A DNA stretch of 64,000 nt from Streptomyces sp. AA1529 (GCF_000280905.1 NZ_ALAP01000032.1:62001-126000); one strand, 5' to 3'; shown: positions 27,685-45,089, numbered from the stretch's first letter. Notes: a model not told the origin generated them from the letters alone. Made by a program: numbers and translations.

Positions 27685-30600
27685 GTGCACCTCAAGAGCC
27701 TGACACTGCGGGGGTTCAAGTCCTTCGCCTCCGCCACGACGCTGCGCTTCGAGCCCGGCATCACCTGCGTCGTCGGCCCCAACGGCTCGGGCAAGTCCAA
27801 CGTGGTCGACGCCCTCTCCTGGGTGATGGGGGAGCAGGGCGCCAAGTCGCTGCGCGGCGGCAAGATGGAGGACGTCATCTTCGCCGGGACGACGGGCCGG
27901 CCACCACTGGGCCGTGCCGAGGTCTCGCTGACCATCGACAACTCCGACGGCGCGCTGCCCATCGACTACTCCGAAGTCACCCTCACCCGGATCATGTTCC
28001 GCAACGGGGGCAGCGAATACCAGATCAACGGCGACACCTGCCGGCTGCTGGACATGCAGGAGCTGCTCTCCGACTCCGGCATCGGCCGCGAGATGCACGT
28101 CATCGTCGGCCAGGGCCAGCTCGACGGGGTGCTGCACGCCGACCCGACCGGGCGGCGCGCCTTCATCGAGGAGGCGGCGGGCGTCCTCAAGCACCGCAAG
28201 CGCAAGGAGAAGGCGCTGCGGAAGCTGGACGCCATGCAGGCGAACCTCTCCCGCGTCCAGGACCTCACCGACGAGCTGCGCCGCCAGCTCAAGCCGCTCG
28301 GACGGCAGGCGGCCGTGGCCCGCAGAGCCCAGGTCATCCAGGCGGATCTGCGCGACGCACGGCTGCGGCTGGTGGCCGACGACCTGGTCGCGCTGCGCGA
28401 GGCGCTGCGGACGGAGGTCGCCGACGAGGCCGAGCTCAAGCAGCGCAAACAGGCCGCGGAGGCCGAGCTGCGGGAGGCCCAGCGCCGCGAGGCCGATCTG
28501 GAGCAGCAGGTCCGCACCCTGGCGCCCCGGCTGGAGCGGGCCCAGCAGACCTGGTACGAACTCTCCCGGCTGGCCGAGCGGGTGCGGGGCACCATCGGCC
28601 TGGCCGATCAGCGCGTCCAGCACGCGGCCGCGCCCCAGGCGGAGGAGCGCAGGGGCCGGGACCCGGAGGAGATGGAGCGCGAGGCGGCCCGGATCCGGGA
28701 GCAGGAGGCCGAGCTGGAGGCGGCGTTGGAGGCCGCGAGCACCGCGCTGGAGGACACGGTCGCGCACCGGGCCGAGTTGGAGCGGCGGCTGGAGCAGGAG
28801 GAGCGCCGGCTCCGGGACGCGGCACGCGCGCTCGCCGACCGCCGGGAGGGCCTCGAGCGGCTGCGCGGGAAGGCGGGGGCCGCGCGCAGCCGCGCCGCCT
28901 CGGCCGAGTCCGAGATCGAGCGCCTCGCCGCCGCCCGCGACGAGGCCCTCCACCGAGCCGAGCAGGCCCGGACCGCATACGAGGAGCTGCGCGGCGAGGC
29001 CGACGGCCTCGACGAGGGCGACGTGCGGCTGGCGGACCGGCACGAGGAGGCCAAGCGGGAACTGGCCGAGTCCGAGCGGGTGCTCGGCTCGGCCCGCGAC
29101 GCGCTGACCGCGGCGGAGCGCGAACGCGCCGCCACCTCCGCCCGCCACGACACGCTGGCGCTGAATCTGCGCCGCAAGGACGGCACCGCGGCGCTGCTGG
29201 CGGCCAAGGACCGGCTCACCGGTCTGCTGGGCCCGGCGGCCGAGCTGCTGACCGTGACCGCGGGCCACGAGTTGCCGATAGCGGCTGCCCTCGGCGCGGC
29301 CGCCGACGCGGTGGCCGTGGCGGACGTGTCGACGGCGGCCGAGGCGCTGCGGCTGCTGCGCAAGGAGGACGCCGGCCGCGCGACGCTGCTGGTGGCCGGC
29401 GACCGGGGACGGGCGCCGGGGACCCCCGCGGACATCCCGGCGCCCCCTCCGCGGGCACCCCGGCCGTCTCCCTGGTGACCGCGCCGGAGCGGCTCCGTCC
29501 GGCCGTGGAGCAACTCCTCGACCGCACCGTCGTGGTCGACACCCTGGAGGCGGCCGAGGCGGTCGTCCGGGCGCACCCGGACCACACCGCGGTCACCGCG
29601 CAGGGTGACCTGCTCTCCGCCCACCGCGCGGGCGGCGGATCGGAGGGCGCGCCCTCCCTGCTGGAGGCCCAGGCCGCGGTGGACGAGGCGGCCGCGCAGC
29701 TCACCGAGCTGGAGGAGCGCTGCGAGCGGCTCGCCGGGGAGCAGGACGGGGCCGCCGCCGAGCGCCGGGCGCGGGCGGCGGAACTGGAGGAGATCGCCGC
29801 GCGCAGGAGCAGCGCGGAGCGGGAGAAGTCCCGGGTCGCCGGCCGGGTGGGCACCCTCGCGGGGCAGGCCCGGGCGGCTGAGGGCGAGGCCGAGCGCGCC
29901 GCGGCCGCGGTGGCCAAGGCGCAGGAGTCGCTGGCCGCGGCCCGGCAGGAGGCCGAGGAGCTGGCCGAGAGTCTGGCCTCGGCCGAGGAGGCGCAGGAGG
30001 CGGAGGGCGCCGAGGACCCCGACACCTCGGTCCGCGACCGGCTCGCGGCCGACGGCGCCAACGCGCGCCAGACCGAGATGGAGGCCCGCCTCCAGGTCCG
30101 TACGCACGAGGAGCGGGTCAAGGCGATCGCGGGCCGGGCCGACTCGCTGGACCGGGGCGCCCGTGCCGAGCGCGAGGCCCGGGCCCGGGCCGAGGAGCGG
30201 CGGGCGCGGCTGCGTCACGAGGCGGAGGTCGCGCGGGCTGTCGCGGACGGGGCCCGGCAGCTGCTCGCCCATGTCGAGGCGTCGCTGGAGCGGGCCGGAC
30301 AGGAGCGCGAGGAGGTCGAGCGGACCAAGGCGGAGCGCGAACGGACCCTGACCGAGGAGCGGGGCCGGGGCCGGGGGCTCAAGGAGGAGTTGGACAAGCT
30401 CACCGACTCGGTGCACCGCGGCGAGGTGCTCGGCGCCGAGAAGCGGATGCGCATCGAGCAGTTGGAGACCAAGGCGCTGGAGGAGCTGGGCGTCGAGCCG
30501 GCGGGGCTGGTCCGCGACTACGGCCCCGACCAGCCGGTCCCGCCGTCCCCGCCGGCGGAGGGCGAGGAGCTGCCGGAGGACCCGGAGCATCCGCGGAACA

Positions 30601-31262
30601 CGCCGGTGCCGTTCGTCCGGGCCGAGCAGGAGAAGCGGCTCAAGGCGGCCGAGCGGGCCTACCAGAAGCTGGGGAAGGTCAACCCGCTGGCGCTGGAGGA
30701 GTTCGCTGCGCTCGAGGAGCGGCACCAGTTCCTGAGCGAGCAGCTGGAGGACCTGAAGAAGACGCGCGCGGACCTGCTGCAGGTGGTCAAGGAGGTGGAC
30801 GAGCGGGTCGAGCAGGTCTTCACGGAGGCCTATCACGACACCGCGCGCGAGTTCGAAGGTGTCTTCGCGCGGCTCTTCCCCGGCGGCGAGGGCCGGCTGG
30901 TGCTCACCGACCCGGGCGACATGCTGTCCACGGGAGTGGACGTGGAGGCCCGGCCGCCGGGCAAGAAGGTCAAGCGGCTCTCGCTGCTCTCGGGCGGCGA
31001 GCGGTCCTTGACGGCGGTCGCGCTGCTGGTGTCGATCTTCAAGGCACGGCCCAGTCCGTTCTATGTGATGGACGAGGTCGAGGCGGCGCTGGACGACACC
31101 AATCTGCAGCGGCTGATCCGGATCATGGAGGAGCTCAAGGACAGCTCCCAGCTGATCGTGATCACCCATCAGAAGCGCACGATGGAGGTCGCCGACGCGC
31201 TCTACGGGGTCTCCATGCAGGGCGACGGCGTGTCCAAGGTGATCAGCCAGCGGCTGTCCTGA
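27685..31262 (+). CDS. smc: Chromosome segregation ATPase Smc, frameshifted in the hinge
   Basis: Structural maintenance of chromosomes ATPase that organises and segregates chromosomes with ScpAB. The N-terminal head has Walker A GPNGSGKSN (31-39) and GQGQLDGVLHA; long coiled coils follow; the hinge begins near TGLLGPAAELLTV. This frame stops at 29478 after 597 residues with a nonsense tail. The rest of the hinge, the second coiled coil and the C-terminal head (signature LLSGGERSLTAV, Walker B YVMDEVEAALDD) continue from about 29440 to 31262 in the -1 frame. A single-base deletion between about 29400 and 29475, within runs of C and G, explains it. The start is a GTG at 27685 behind TAAGGT. 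Confidence 0.85.
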
Positions 31263-31296
31263 CCGGCCGGCGCGGTGACCGGAGCCGGCTTCTTAT

Positions 31297-31373
31297 CTTC
31301 ATAAGTCGAACGATGATCTCGCTTCATGTGCTCTGAGTCGCAGAAGCCGACCTATTGACTTCATGAATTGAAC
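31297..31373 (+). promoter_or_regulatory. Direct repeats and promoter upstream of glcP
   Basis: CTTCATAAGTCGAAC (31297-31311) and CTTCATGAATTGAAC (31359-31373) match at 12 of 15 bases in an AT-rich spacer. TTGACT (31355-31360), a 16-base gap and TACAGT (31377-31382) form a promoter overlapping the second repeat. This would let a regulator bound at the repeats control glucose uptake. The regulator is not identified here. Confidence 0.5.
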
Positions 31374-31500
31374 ATTTACAGTCTGAGAAGCCGCCGTTAA
31401 GCCGGAGGTCGGCGCGATTCCCCCGCGTCGGCCCGTCTTCGTTCCTTGCACGGTGGTGTCCCCACCCGGCACCGGCGCCGGGGAACCTCAGGAGAAGAAC

Positions 31501-32940
31501 GTGACCAGCACAGCGCAGGAAGCGCAGGCGCCGCAGCCGCGGCCAGGCACCGGAGCGCACACCGCGCCCCTCGGCCGTGTCGTCTTCATCACCGCAGCAG
31601 CCGCCATGGGCGGCTTCCTCTTCGGCTACGACAGCTCAGTGATCAACGGGGCGGTGGAGGCGATCCGCGGCCGCTTCGACGTCGGCTCCGCGATGCTGGC
31701 GCAGGTCATCGCCGCCGCCCTGATCGGCAGCGCGATCGGCGCCGCCGTCGCCGGACGGATCGCCGACCGAATAGGCCGCATCAAGGTCATGCGGCTGGCC
31801 GCCGTACTCTTCGTCGTCAGCGCCGTCGGCTCGGCGCTGCCCTTCGCCCTGTGGGACCTGGCCATGTGGCGGGTGCTCGGTGGCATCGCCATCGGTATGG
31901 CCTCCGTCATCGGCCCGGCCTACATCGCGGAGGTCTCCCCGCCCGCCTACCGCGGCCGCCTCGCCTCCTTCCAGCAGGGCGCGATCGTGCTCGGCATCGC
32001 CGTCTCGCAGCTCGTCAACTGGGGCATCCTCAACCTCGCCGACGGCAAGCAGCGCGGCGACGTCGCCGGACTGGAAGCCTGGCAGTGGATGCTCGGCATC
32101 ATGGTGATCCCCGCGGTCGGCTACTTCCTGCTCTCCTTCGCCATTCCGGAGTCCCCGCGCTTCCTGATCTCCGCCGGCCGCCAGGACAAGGCCCGCGAGG
32201 TGCTGGCCGACGTCGAGGGCGAGCACGGCGGCCTCGACACCCGGATCGGCGAGATCGAGACCGCGATGCGCAGCGAGCACAGGTCCACCTTCCGGGACCT
32301 GCTCGGCGGGCGCTTCGGCCTGCTGCCCATCGTCTGGGTCGGCATCGGGCTCTCCGTCTTCCAGCAGCTCGTCGGCATCAACGTCGTCTTCTACTACTCC
32401 TCGACGCTGTGGCAGTCGGTGGGCATCAACCCCGAGAGCTCGTTCTTCTACTCCTTCACGACCTCGATCGTGAACATCATCGGCACCGCCATCGCCATGG
32501 TCTTCGTCGACCGGGTCGGCCGGAAGCCGCTCGCCCTGATCGGCTCCGTCGGCATGGCCCTCTCACTGGGCTCGGTCGCCTGGGCGTTCTCCGCCAAGAC
32601 CGGCTCCGGCGACAACGTCTCGCTGCCGGACGTGCAGGGCGTCGTCGCACTGGTCGGCGCGCACACCTTCACCCTGTTCTTCGCCCTCTCCTGGGGCGTG
32701 GTCGTCTGGGTGCTGCTCGGCGAGATCTTCCCGAACAAGATCCGCGCGGCCGCGCTCGGTGTCGCCGCCTCCGCGCAGTGGGTGGCCAACTGGGCCATCA
32801 CCGCGAGCTTCCCGAGTCTCTCGGAGTGGAACCTGTCCGCCACCTACGTCGGCTACACGGTCTTCGCCCTGCTCTCGATCCCGTTCATCCTCAAGTGGGT
32901 GCCGGAGCCGAAGGGCAAGGCGTTGGAGGAGATGGGCTAG
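31501..32940 (+). CDS. glcP: Glucose permease, MFS sugar porter
   Basis: A 479-aa, 12-transmembrane proton symporter of the sugar porter family. It shows GFLFGYDSSVINGAV in TM1, GRIADRIGRIKVM between TM2 and TM3, PESPRFLISAGR after TM6, GLSVFQQLVGINVVFYYS in TM7, and VDRVGRKPLALIG. GlcP is the main glucose transporter of Streptomyces, feeding glucose kinase, and is glucose-induced. The GTG start at 31501 has GGAGAAG upstream. The upstream region has a candidate promoter with direct repeats. Downstream lies an oxidoreductase remnant. Confidence 0.92.
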   Translation: MTSTAQEAQAPQPRPGTGAHTAPLGRVVFITAAAAMGGFLFGYDSSVINGAVEAIRGRFDVGSAMLAQVIAAALIGSAIGAAVAGRIADRIGRIKVMRLAAVLFVVSAVGSALPFALWDLAMWRVLGGIAIGMASVIGPAYIAEVSPPAYRGRLASFQQGAIVLGIAVSQLVNWGILNLADGKQRGDVAGLEAWQWMLGIMVIPAVGYFLLSFAIPESPRFLISAGRQDKAREVLADVEGEHGGLDTRIGEIETAMRSEHRSTFRDLLGGRFGLLPIVWVGIGLSVFQQLVGINVVFYYSSTLWQSVGINPESSFFYSFTTSIVNIIGTAIAMVFVDRVGRKPLALIGSVGMALSLGSVAWAFSAKTGSGDNVSLPDVQGVVALVGAHTFTLFFALSWGVVVWVLLGEIFPNKIRAAALGVAASAQWVANWAITASFPSLSEWNLSATYVGYTVFALLSIPFILKWVPEPKGKALEEMG

Positions 32941-33119
32941 CCACCCCGCCGCCCACTCCTCGCACGGCGCTGCCCCGGTTCCTTCGCCAGGAGCCGGGGC
33001 AGCGGGCTGTCCGCCGCCGGGAGCCGGCCGTCCGGCGAGCCGTGCTGCTCCTCGACGATGAGGGAGGTCACACCGTGCGCGTCGGCGTAGCCGGCCATCT
33101 CCGGCGCGGCCCGGTGGCG
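32937..33119 (-). pseudogene. Remnant of a luciferase-like (LLM) oxidoreductase
   Basis: On the minus strand a 55-60 codon stretch reads APEMAGYADAHGVTS followed by LIVEEQHGSPDGRLPA. This strongly resembles the first helix-strand of LLM-class flavin/F420-dependent oxidoreductases (pattern A.....G.tsv.veEhHG..DG.lPsP). It is followed by degraded sequence to a TAG that overlaps the glcP stop. No N-terminal strand and no further domain are found, so the gene is a fragment. The antisense frame upstream is open by chance of GC bias. Confidence 0.45.
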
Positions 33120-33315
33120 GTCCCCGGGCCGGCTCGCCCGCCGCCCCTCCGCCCGGGGGCCGTTCGGGCCGGACGAGCGGGAAACAGACGCCGGTCGGCA
33201 CGGTCGCGGGGTACCCCCACCCGGTGGACGGCGGTGCGGGTGCTGGACCGTGGTGGAGCACGCGCGAAGAGAGAAGGGCCGCGCAGCCCTGCCGGTGGTC
33301 GATACTGGAGCCGCT
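32941..33315. other. Spacer glcP - ftsY
   Basis: About 375 bases holding the glcP terminator, the minus-strand oxidoreductase remnant and, near the end, the ftsY promoter and leader. An alternative upstream GTG for ftsY at 33250 lies in this spacer but lacks a ribosome site. Confidence 0.4.
32969..33003. terminator. Hairpin downstream of glcP
   Basis: GCTGCCCCGG (32969-32978) pairs with CCGGGGCAGC (32994-33003) over a 15-base loop. It lies 28 bases after the glcP stop and is a plausible terminator. Confidence 0.45.
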
Positions 33316-34548
33316 ATGGAAATCGTCATCCTTGTAGTAGTCATCGCCGTGGTCGCGCTCGTCGCGGTCAGCGGGCTCGTGGTCAGCGGCCGGAGGAAGA
33401 AGGCGGCCGGAGCCCAGCAGCCCGACACCGCCGGGAGCACCACCGAGACCCCCGCCCGCACAGCCGAGCCCAAGGTCGGAGAGGAGGCGGAGGCCCCGCC
33501 CGAAGGCGCCCGCCGCACCGTCGAGGAGGTCGGCCTTCCCGAGGCCGAGGAGGCGGCGGCCGAGGCGCCCACCACCGCAGCGGAGGCCGCCGCCGCGCCC
33601 GAGGTCGAGACCCCGGCACCGACGGCCGGACGGCTGGTGCGACTGCGCGACCGGCTCTCCCGCTCCCAGAACTCCCTCGGCAAGGGGCTGCTCACCCTGC
33701 TGTCCCGGGAGCACCTGGACGAGGAGACCTGGGAGGAGGTCGAGGACACCCTGCTGACCGCGGACGTCGGGGTCGGCCCCACCCAGGAGCTGGTCGAGCG
33801 GCTGCGGGAACGCGTCAAGGTGCTCGGCACCCGCACCCCCGACGAGCTGCGCGGCCTGCTGCGCGAGGAACTCCTCGCGCTGGTCGGCACCGAGCTGGAC
33901 CGCACGGTGCACACGGAGGTGGAGGGAGCCGTCGACCGCCCGGGCGTGGTGCTCGTCGTCGGCGTCAACGGCACCGGCAAGACCACCACCACCGGCAAGC
34001 TCGCCCGGGTGCTGGTGGCGGACGGCAAGTCGGTGGTGCTCGGCGCGGCCGACACCTTCCGCGCCGCGGCGGCTGACCAGCTCGAAACCTGGGGCACCCG
34101 GGTGGGCGCCCGCACGGTCCGCGGCCCGGAGGGCGGCGACCCCGCCTCGGTCGCGTTCGACGCGGTCAAGCAGGGCACCGAGGCGAGCGCCGACGTGGTG
34201 CTGATCGACACGGCGGGCCGGCTGCACACCAAGACGGGGCTCATGGACGAGCTCGGCAAGGTCAAGCGCGTCGTGGAGAAGCAGGCCCCGGTGGACGAGG
34301 TGCTGCTGGTGCTGGACGCCACCACGGGCCAGAACGGCCTGGTACAGGCGCGGGTGTTCGCCGAGGTCGTGGACATCACCGGCATCGTCCTCACCAAGCT
34401 GGACGGTACGGCCAAGGGCGGCATCGTGGTCGCGGTCCAGCGCGAGCTGGGCGTCCCGGTCAAGCTCGTCGGCCTCGGCGAGGGCGCCGACGACCTGGCG
34501 CCCTTCGAGCCGGAGGCGTTCGTGGACGCCCTGGTCCAGGAGGGCTGA
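33316..34548 (+). CDS. ftsY: Signal recognition particle receptor FtsY
   Basis: A 410-aa GTPase that docks SRP-ribosome complexes to the membrane. The N-terminal segment MEIVILVVVIAVVALVAVS is a single membrane anchor typical of actinobacterial FtsY, followed by an acidic Ala/Glu/Thr-rich linker (about 30-105) and the NG domain: GVNGTGKTTTTGKLA, DTFRAAAADQLE, DTAGRLHTKTGLMDE, LTKLDGTAKGGIV and GLGEGADDLAPF. The start ATG at 33316 puts the anchor at the N-terminus. The partner ffh is 7.6 kb downstream. Confidence 0.95.
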   Translation: MEIVILVVVIAVVALVAVSGLVVSGRRKKAAGAQQPDTAGSTTETPARTAEPKVGEEAEAPPEGARRTVEEVGLPEAEEAAAEAPTTAAEAAAAPEVETPAPTAGRLVRLRDRLSRSQNSLGKGLLTLLSREHLDEETWEEVEDTLLTADVGVGPTQELVERLRERVKVLGTRTPDELRGLLREELLALVGTELDRTVHTEVEGAVDRPGVVLVVGVNGTGKTTTTGKLARVLVADGKSVVLGAADTFRAAAADQLETWGTRVGARTVRGPEGGDPASVAFDAVKQGTEASADVVLIDTAGRLHTKTGLMDELGKVKRVVEKQAPVDEVLLVLDATTGQNGLVQARVFAEVVDITGIVLTKLDGTAKGGIVVAVQRELGVPVKLVGLGEGADDLAPFEPEAFVDALVQEG

Positions 34549-34574
34549 CCGGCCGGTACCGGTGTGCGCACCGC

Positions 34575-34626
34575 CGAGCGGCGCCGCCGCGACGCCCCTC
34601 CCGAGGCGTCGCGGCGGCGCCGCTCG
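34575..34626. terminator. Perfect 22-bp stem terminator
   Basis: The arms 34575-34596 and 34605-34626 are perfectly complementary over 22 bases with an 8-base loop (CCTCCCGA). It separates convergent ftsY and the primase-like gene and should act in both directions. It is the longest perfect hairpin I noticed in the window. Confidence 0.85.
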
Positions 34627-34686
34627 CATTCCTGGGGGGTCGCCGCTCGCACCGTGCGCTGTCGTGGTGCGCCGCGAGCGGGCGGG

Positions 34687-35418
34687 CTAGCGCACGGCCG
34701 CGGGCCCGTCCGGGGTGCGCGGCCGCACCACGGACGAGCGGTGGCAGACGTAGGCGAGGGTGCCCAGCAGCAGCCGCGCCTGCGGCGGACGGCCGGCGCG
34801 TTCCAGGGCGGGCGGCCGGAGCCAGCGGACGGGGCCGCGGCCGGCCAGATCGGAGGGCGGTGCCGTGATGTGCTGGCCCTCTCCTCTGCCGCGCAGGTCG
34901 AGGTCGGCGTCGTCCCAGCCCATCCGGTAGAGGAGTTCGGGCAGTTCGGCGGCCGCGCCCGGCGCGACCAGGAACCAGGCGCGCCCGGCCGGGGTCGCGG
35001 CCACCGGGCCCAGCGGAACGCCCATCCGCTCCAGCCGCGCCAGTGCGCACAGCGCGGCGTGCTCGGCGACCTCGAGCACGTCGAAGGCGCGGCCCGTCGG
35101 CAGCAGCATGGCGGCGCCCGGGACCGCCGCCCAGGCGCGGGTCGCCTCTTCCACGGTGGCGCCCGCCGGTACCTCCAGCGAGGCGTCGAGCGGATGGTCG
35201 CCGGGGGAGGGGCAGGCCCGCGCGCCGCAGGAACAGACGACCCGGCCGCCCGAGCGGGTGGCGCGGGCGCCGGGGACCAGGTCCCAGCCCCACAGGCTCG
35301 TGTACTCCGCGACACGGGTGCACAGCTGGGCGCGTTCGCGCCGGCGTGCGCCGGGCCGCAGTTCGCGGATCTCGCGGATGCCGCTGAGACCGCTGATGGC
35401 ACCGATCGTGAAGCCCAT
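34687..35418 (-). CDS. Degenerate bifunctional DNA primase/polymerase-like protein
   Basis: A 243-aa protein of the Prim-Pol (archaeo-eukaryotic primase) type found widely in streptomycetes: YTSLWGWDLVPGA, CSCGARACPSPGDHPLD, then TGRAFDVLEV, GPVAATPAGRAWFLVAPG and GQHITAPPSDLAG. Active members have a DxD acid pair and a conserved His before the strand. Here the positions read FDVLEV and GRAWFLV, so the second acid and the His seem lost; the protein is probably not a polymerase. A GGAGTGAG ribosome site precedes the ATG. It is divergent from nsdA and shares its AT-rich promoter region; a regulatory role is possible. Confidence 0.7.
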   Translation of the reverse strand: MGFTIGAISGLSGIREIRELRPGARRRERAQLCTRVAEYTSLWGWDLVPGARATRSGGRVVCSCGARACPSPGDHPLDASLEVPAGATVEEATRAWAAVPGAAMLLPTGRAFDVLEVAEHAALCALARLERMGVPLGPVAATPAGRAWFLVAPGAAAELPELLYRMGWDDADLDLRGRGEGQHITAPPSDLAGRGPVRWLRPPALERAGRPPQARLLLGTLAYVCHRSSVVRPRTPDGPAAVR

Positions 35419-35769
35419 GCTCACTCCAACGGTTCCCGAATGCTTATGGTTACGAATACGTTGCATACAGTGACGGGCAGGACTCCTGGGGTCTCCTGAG
35501 GCGAGGGCGGGGTGCGGTGGGGGCGGCTTCCCGTGGAGTTGTTTCCCTGGTGTCAAGTCAAGCGCCTCCGTGCGCCTCAGGGTTCATTCGAAGGGGTGGC
35601 GAATGGTGGCGATTCTGCAATTACACTCGCCTCGTTCGTGATCGTAGGATTACTTTCGGTACACACAGTGGAGAGCGCGGCGACCGACTATGCCGGAGGC
35701 ATGGGGGCGTCTAGGGCGCGGCGGGCGCGGCGGAGCGCGGTCCGGTCCGGAGCGCGTCACCGAAGCGGG
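35419..35769. other. Divergent promoter region primase-like gene - nsdA
   Basis: About 350 bases. The part near the primase-like gene is AT-rich with GCTTATGGTTACGAATACGT, then TGCATACAGTGACGG (35442-35476), probably promoter and operator sequence. Nearer nsdA the sequence again drops in GC (35600-35690). In-frame GTG and ATG codons upstream of nsdA lack clear ribosome sites. Confidence 0.4.
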
Positions 35770-42006
<6,237 letters not shown>

Positions 42007-42130
42007 GCCCGAGCGCCCCGCGCGGACCGGGAGGAGTGCCGGATCCGGACAGGCGGGCCGCTACCGTCCGCGAGGCGGCTACCCTTGGCAGAGATTGCCT
42101 CCGCCACCGACCCGAGGACCGACGAGCGCT

Positions 42131-43677
<1,547 letters not shown>

Positions 43678-43681
<4 letters not shown>

Positions 43682-44235
43682 GCCTGCCGCGGCAAAGGCG
43701 GATGATGTCGTCCATGCGCGTATACATCCGCCCCCCGCGGCCCGCCGACGAGCAGCTCTACAGCGAGGCCGTCGTCCGCTCGGCAGACCACCTCCACCCG
43801 TGGAACCCTGTCGAGCCGGACGGCTTCCCCGACCTGCTCCGCCGCCAGGGGCCCGCGCTGCGCACCTTCCTCATCCTCGACCGCGAGGACGAGGGGCTCG
43901 TCGGCCGGGTGAACGTGGCCAACATCGTCCGTGCGCGCTTCCGCAACGGCTCCCTCGGCTACGACAGTTACGTTCCCTACGCGGGTACCGGCCGGATGAC
44001 CGAGGGCATGCGGCTGGTCGTGGACCGCTGCTTCCAGTCGGGCCCCGACAGGCTCGGGCTGCACCGGCTGGAGATCAACGTCCAGCCGGAGAACGACCGC
44101 TCCCTGGCCCTGGCCAAGCGGCTCGGCTTCCGGCACGAGGGCTTCTCGCCGCGGATGCTCTACATCGACGACGCCTGGCGGGACCACGAGCGCTTCGCGC
44201 TCACCGTCGAGGAGTGGCCCGGCCTGGAGGGCTGA
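43678..44235 (+). CDS. GNAT acetyltransferase, RimJ/RimL type
   Basis: A 185-aa N-acetyltransferase. RVYIRPPRPADEQLYSEAV, GRVNVANIVRARFRNGSLGY, MTEGMRLVVDRCF and LGLHRLEINVQPENDRSLAL, LAKRLGFRHEGFSPRMLYIDD match the RimJ/RimL protein-alanine acetyltransferase group (acetyl-CoA binding loop around NDRSLALAKRLGF). The GTG start overlaps the ffh stop, implying coupling; an internal ATG at 43714 (MRVYIRPP) is an alternative. The substrate is unknown; ribosomal or other N-terminal residues are typical. Confidence 0.82.
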
Positions 44236-44370
44236 GTCCGGGCCGGCGCGGCGGCAGCCGCTTGCGGAGCTCCGGTGATACGTCCGGCTTGCGGTGGGTG
44301 CGCGGCTTGGGCGTACATCTGCGTACCCGCACCCATCTCCCCGGGCATCACCGAGAACTGACTGGTACGT

Positions 44371-44383
44371 GCAAAATATTTGC
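44371..44383. promoter_or_regulatory. Near-palindrome directly before the SprT-like gene
   Basis: GCAAAATATTTGC ends one base before the ATG at 44385. It is the most AT-rich spot for a kilobase. It could be a -10 region of a leaderless transcript or an operator that blocks initiation. Confidence 0.4.
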
Positions 44384-44384
44384 G

Positions 44385-45053
44385 ATGCCCCGTAATCGGA
44401 ACACCAGGGCACTCCCGCTCGTTGGGCACGACGTGAGCACGACACCACCAGTTCTCGCCGCCGAGCTGGCAGCCGCCTGGGCCGACATTCAACGGCACCA
44501 CCCCGAGCTGCCGGATCTGGCCGCGCCCGAATCACTCATCGGAGAATCCTCGTCCGCCTGCGGTACCGGGCTCTCCTTCGAACGGCTGCTCCACGAGGCG
44601 GTCCACGGCATCGCGGCGGCCCGCGGTGTCCGGGACACCTCACGGGCCGGCCGCTACCACAACCGCCGCTTCCTGGCGATCGCCGTGGAGCTCGGTCTCG
44701 ACCACCCCGAGGAACCGCATCCCAGCAGCGGCTTCTCCCTCGTGGTGCTCACGCCCGAGACACGGCGGCGCTACCGCCCCACCGCCGAGCGCCTCCAGCG
44801 GGCACTGAAGGCCTACAGTGCGGCCACCGAGACGGACACCGGACGCAGCTTCCGCGGTCCGGCGGCCCGGCACGGCTCGTCCGGGGGCGGGGTCCGCGTC
44901 AAGGCCGTCTGCGACTGCGGGCGCAATGTCCGGGTCGTCCCCTCCGTGCTGGCGCAGGCACCGATCATGTGCGGGGCCTGCGGCAAGCAGTTCCGCATCC
45001 CCGTCGACCCGGCGCCGGTTCCGGAGGCGGAGCAGATGGCGGCTGTGGGCTGA
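44385..45053 (+). CDS. SprT-like zinc metalloprotease-fold protein
   Basis: A 222-aa protein. [22 protein letters not shown] contains HEAVH, a HExxH zincin motif. Twenty or so residues on, [16 protein letters not shown] supplies a third His, as in SprT-like (Spartan) proteins. The C-terminal [11 protein letters not shown]...MCGACGKQF is a zinc ribbon, also usual in SprT-like proteins. The family acts on DNA-protein crosslinks in its best-studied members, or is found in actinophages; here the role is inferred. The start is uncertain: the ATG at 44385 has no ribosome site; GTG 44433 is an alternative. Confidence 0.7.
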   Translation: MPRNRNTRALPLVGHDVSTTPPVLAAELAAAWADIQRHHPELPDLAAPESLIGESSSACGTGLSFERLLHEAVHGIAAARGVRDTSRAGRYHNRRFLAIAVELGLDHPEEPHPSSGFSLVVLTPETRRRYRPTAERLQRALKAYSAATETDTGRSFRGPAARHGSSGGGVRVKAVCDCGRNVRVVPSVLAQAPIMCGACGKQFRIPVDPAPVPEAEQMAAVG

Positions 45054-45089
45054 CCGCCCGCGATGCCGCGCCGCCACACCGCCCCCGTC

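Noticed and set aside
29400..29480. Programmed -1 frameshift in smc
   Set aside because: No convincing slippery heptamer with a downstream pseudoknot was seen, and other smc genes are not known to be recoded; a one-base deletion is simpler.
28608..31169. 853-aa open frame on the - strand
   Set aside because: Antisense shadow of smc caused by GC bias; no domain or motif is recognisable.
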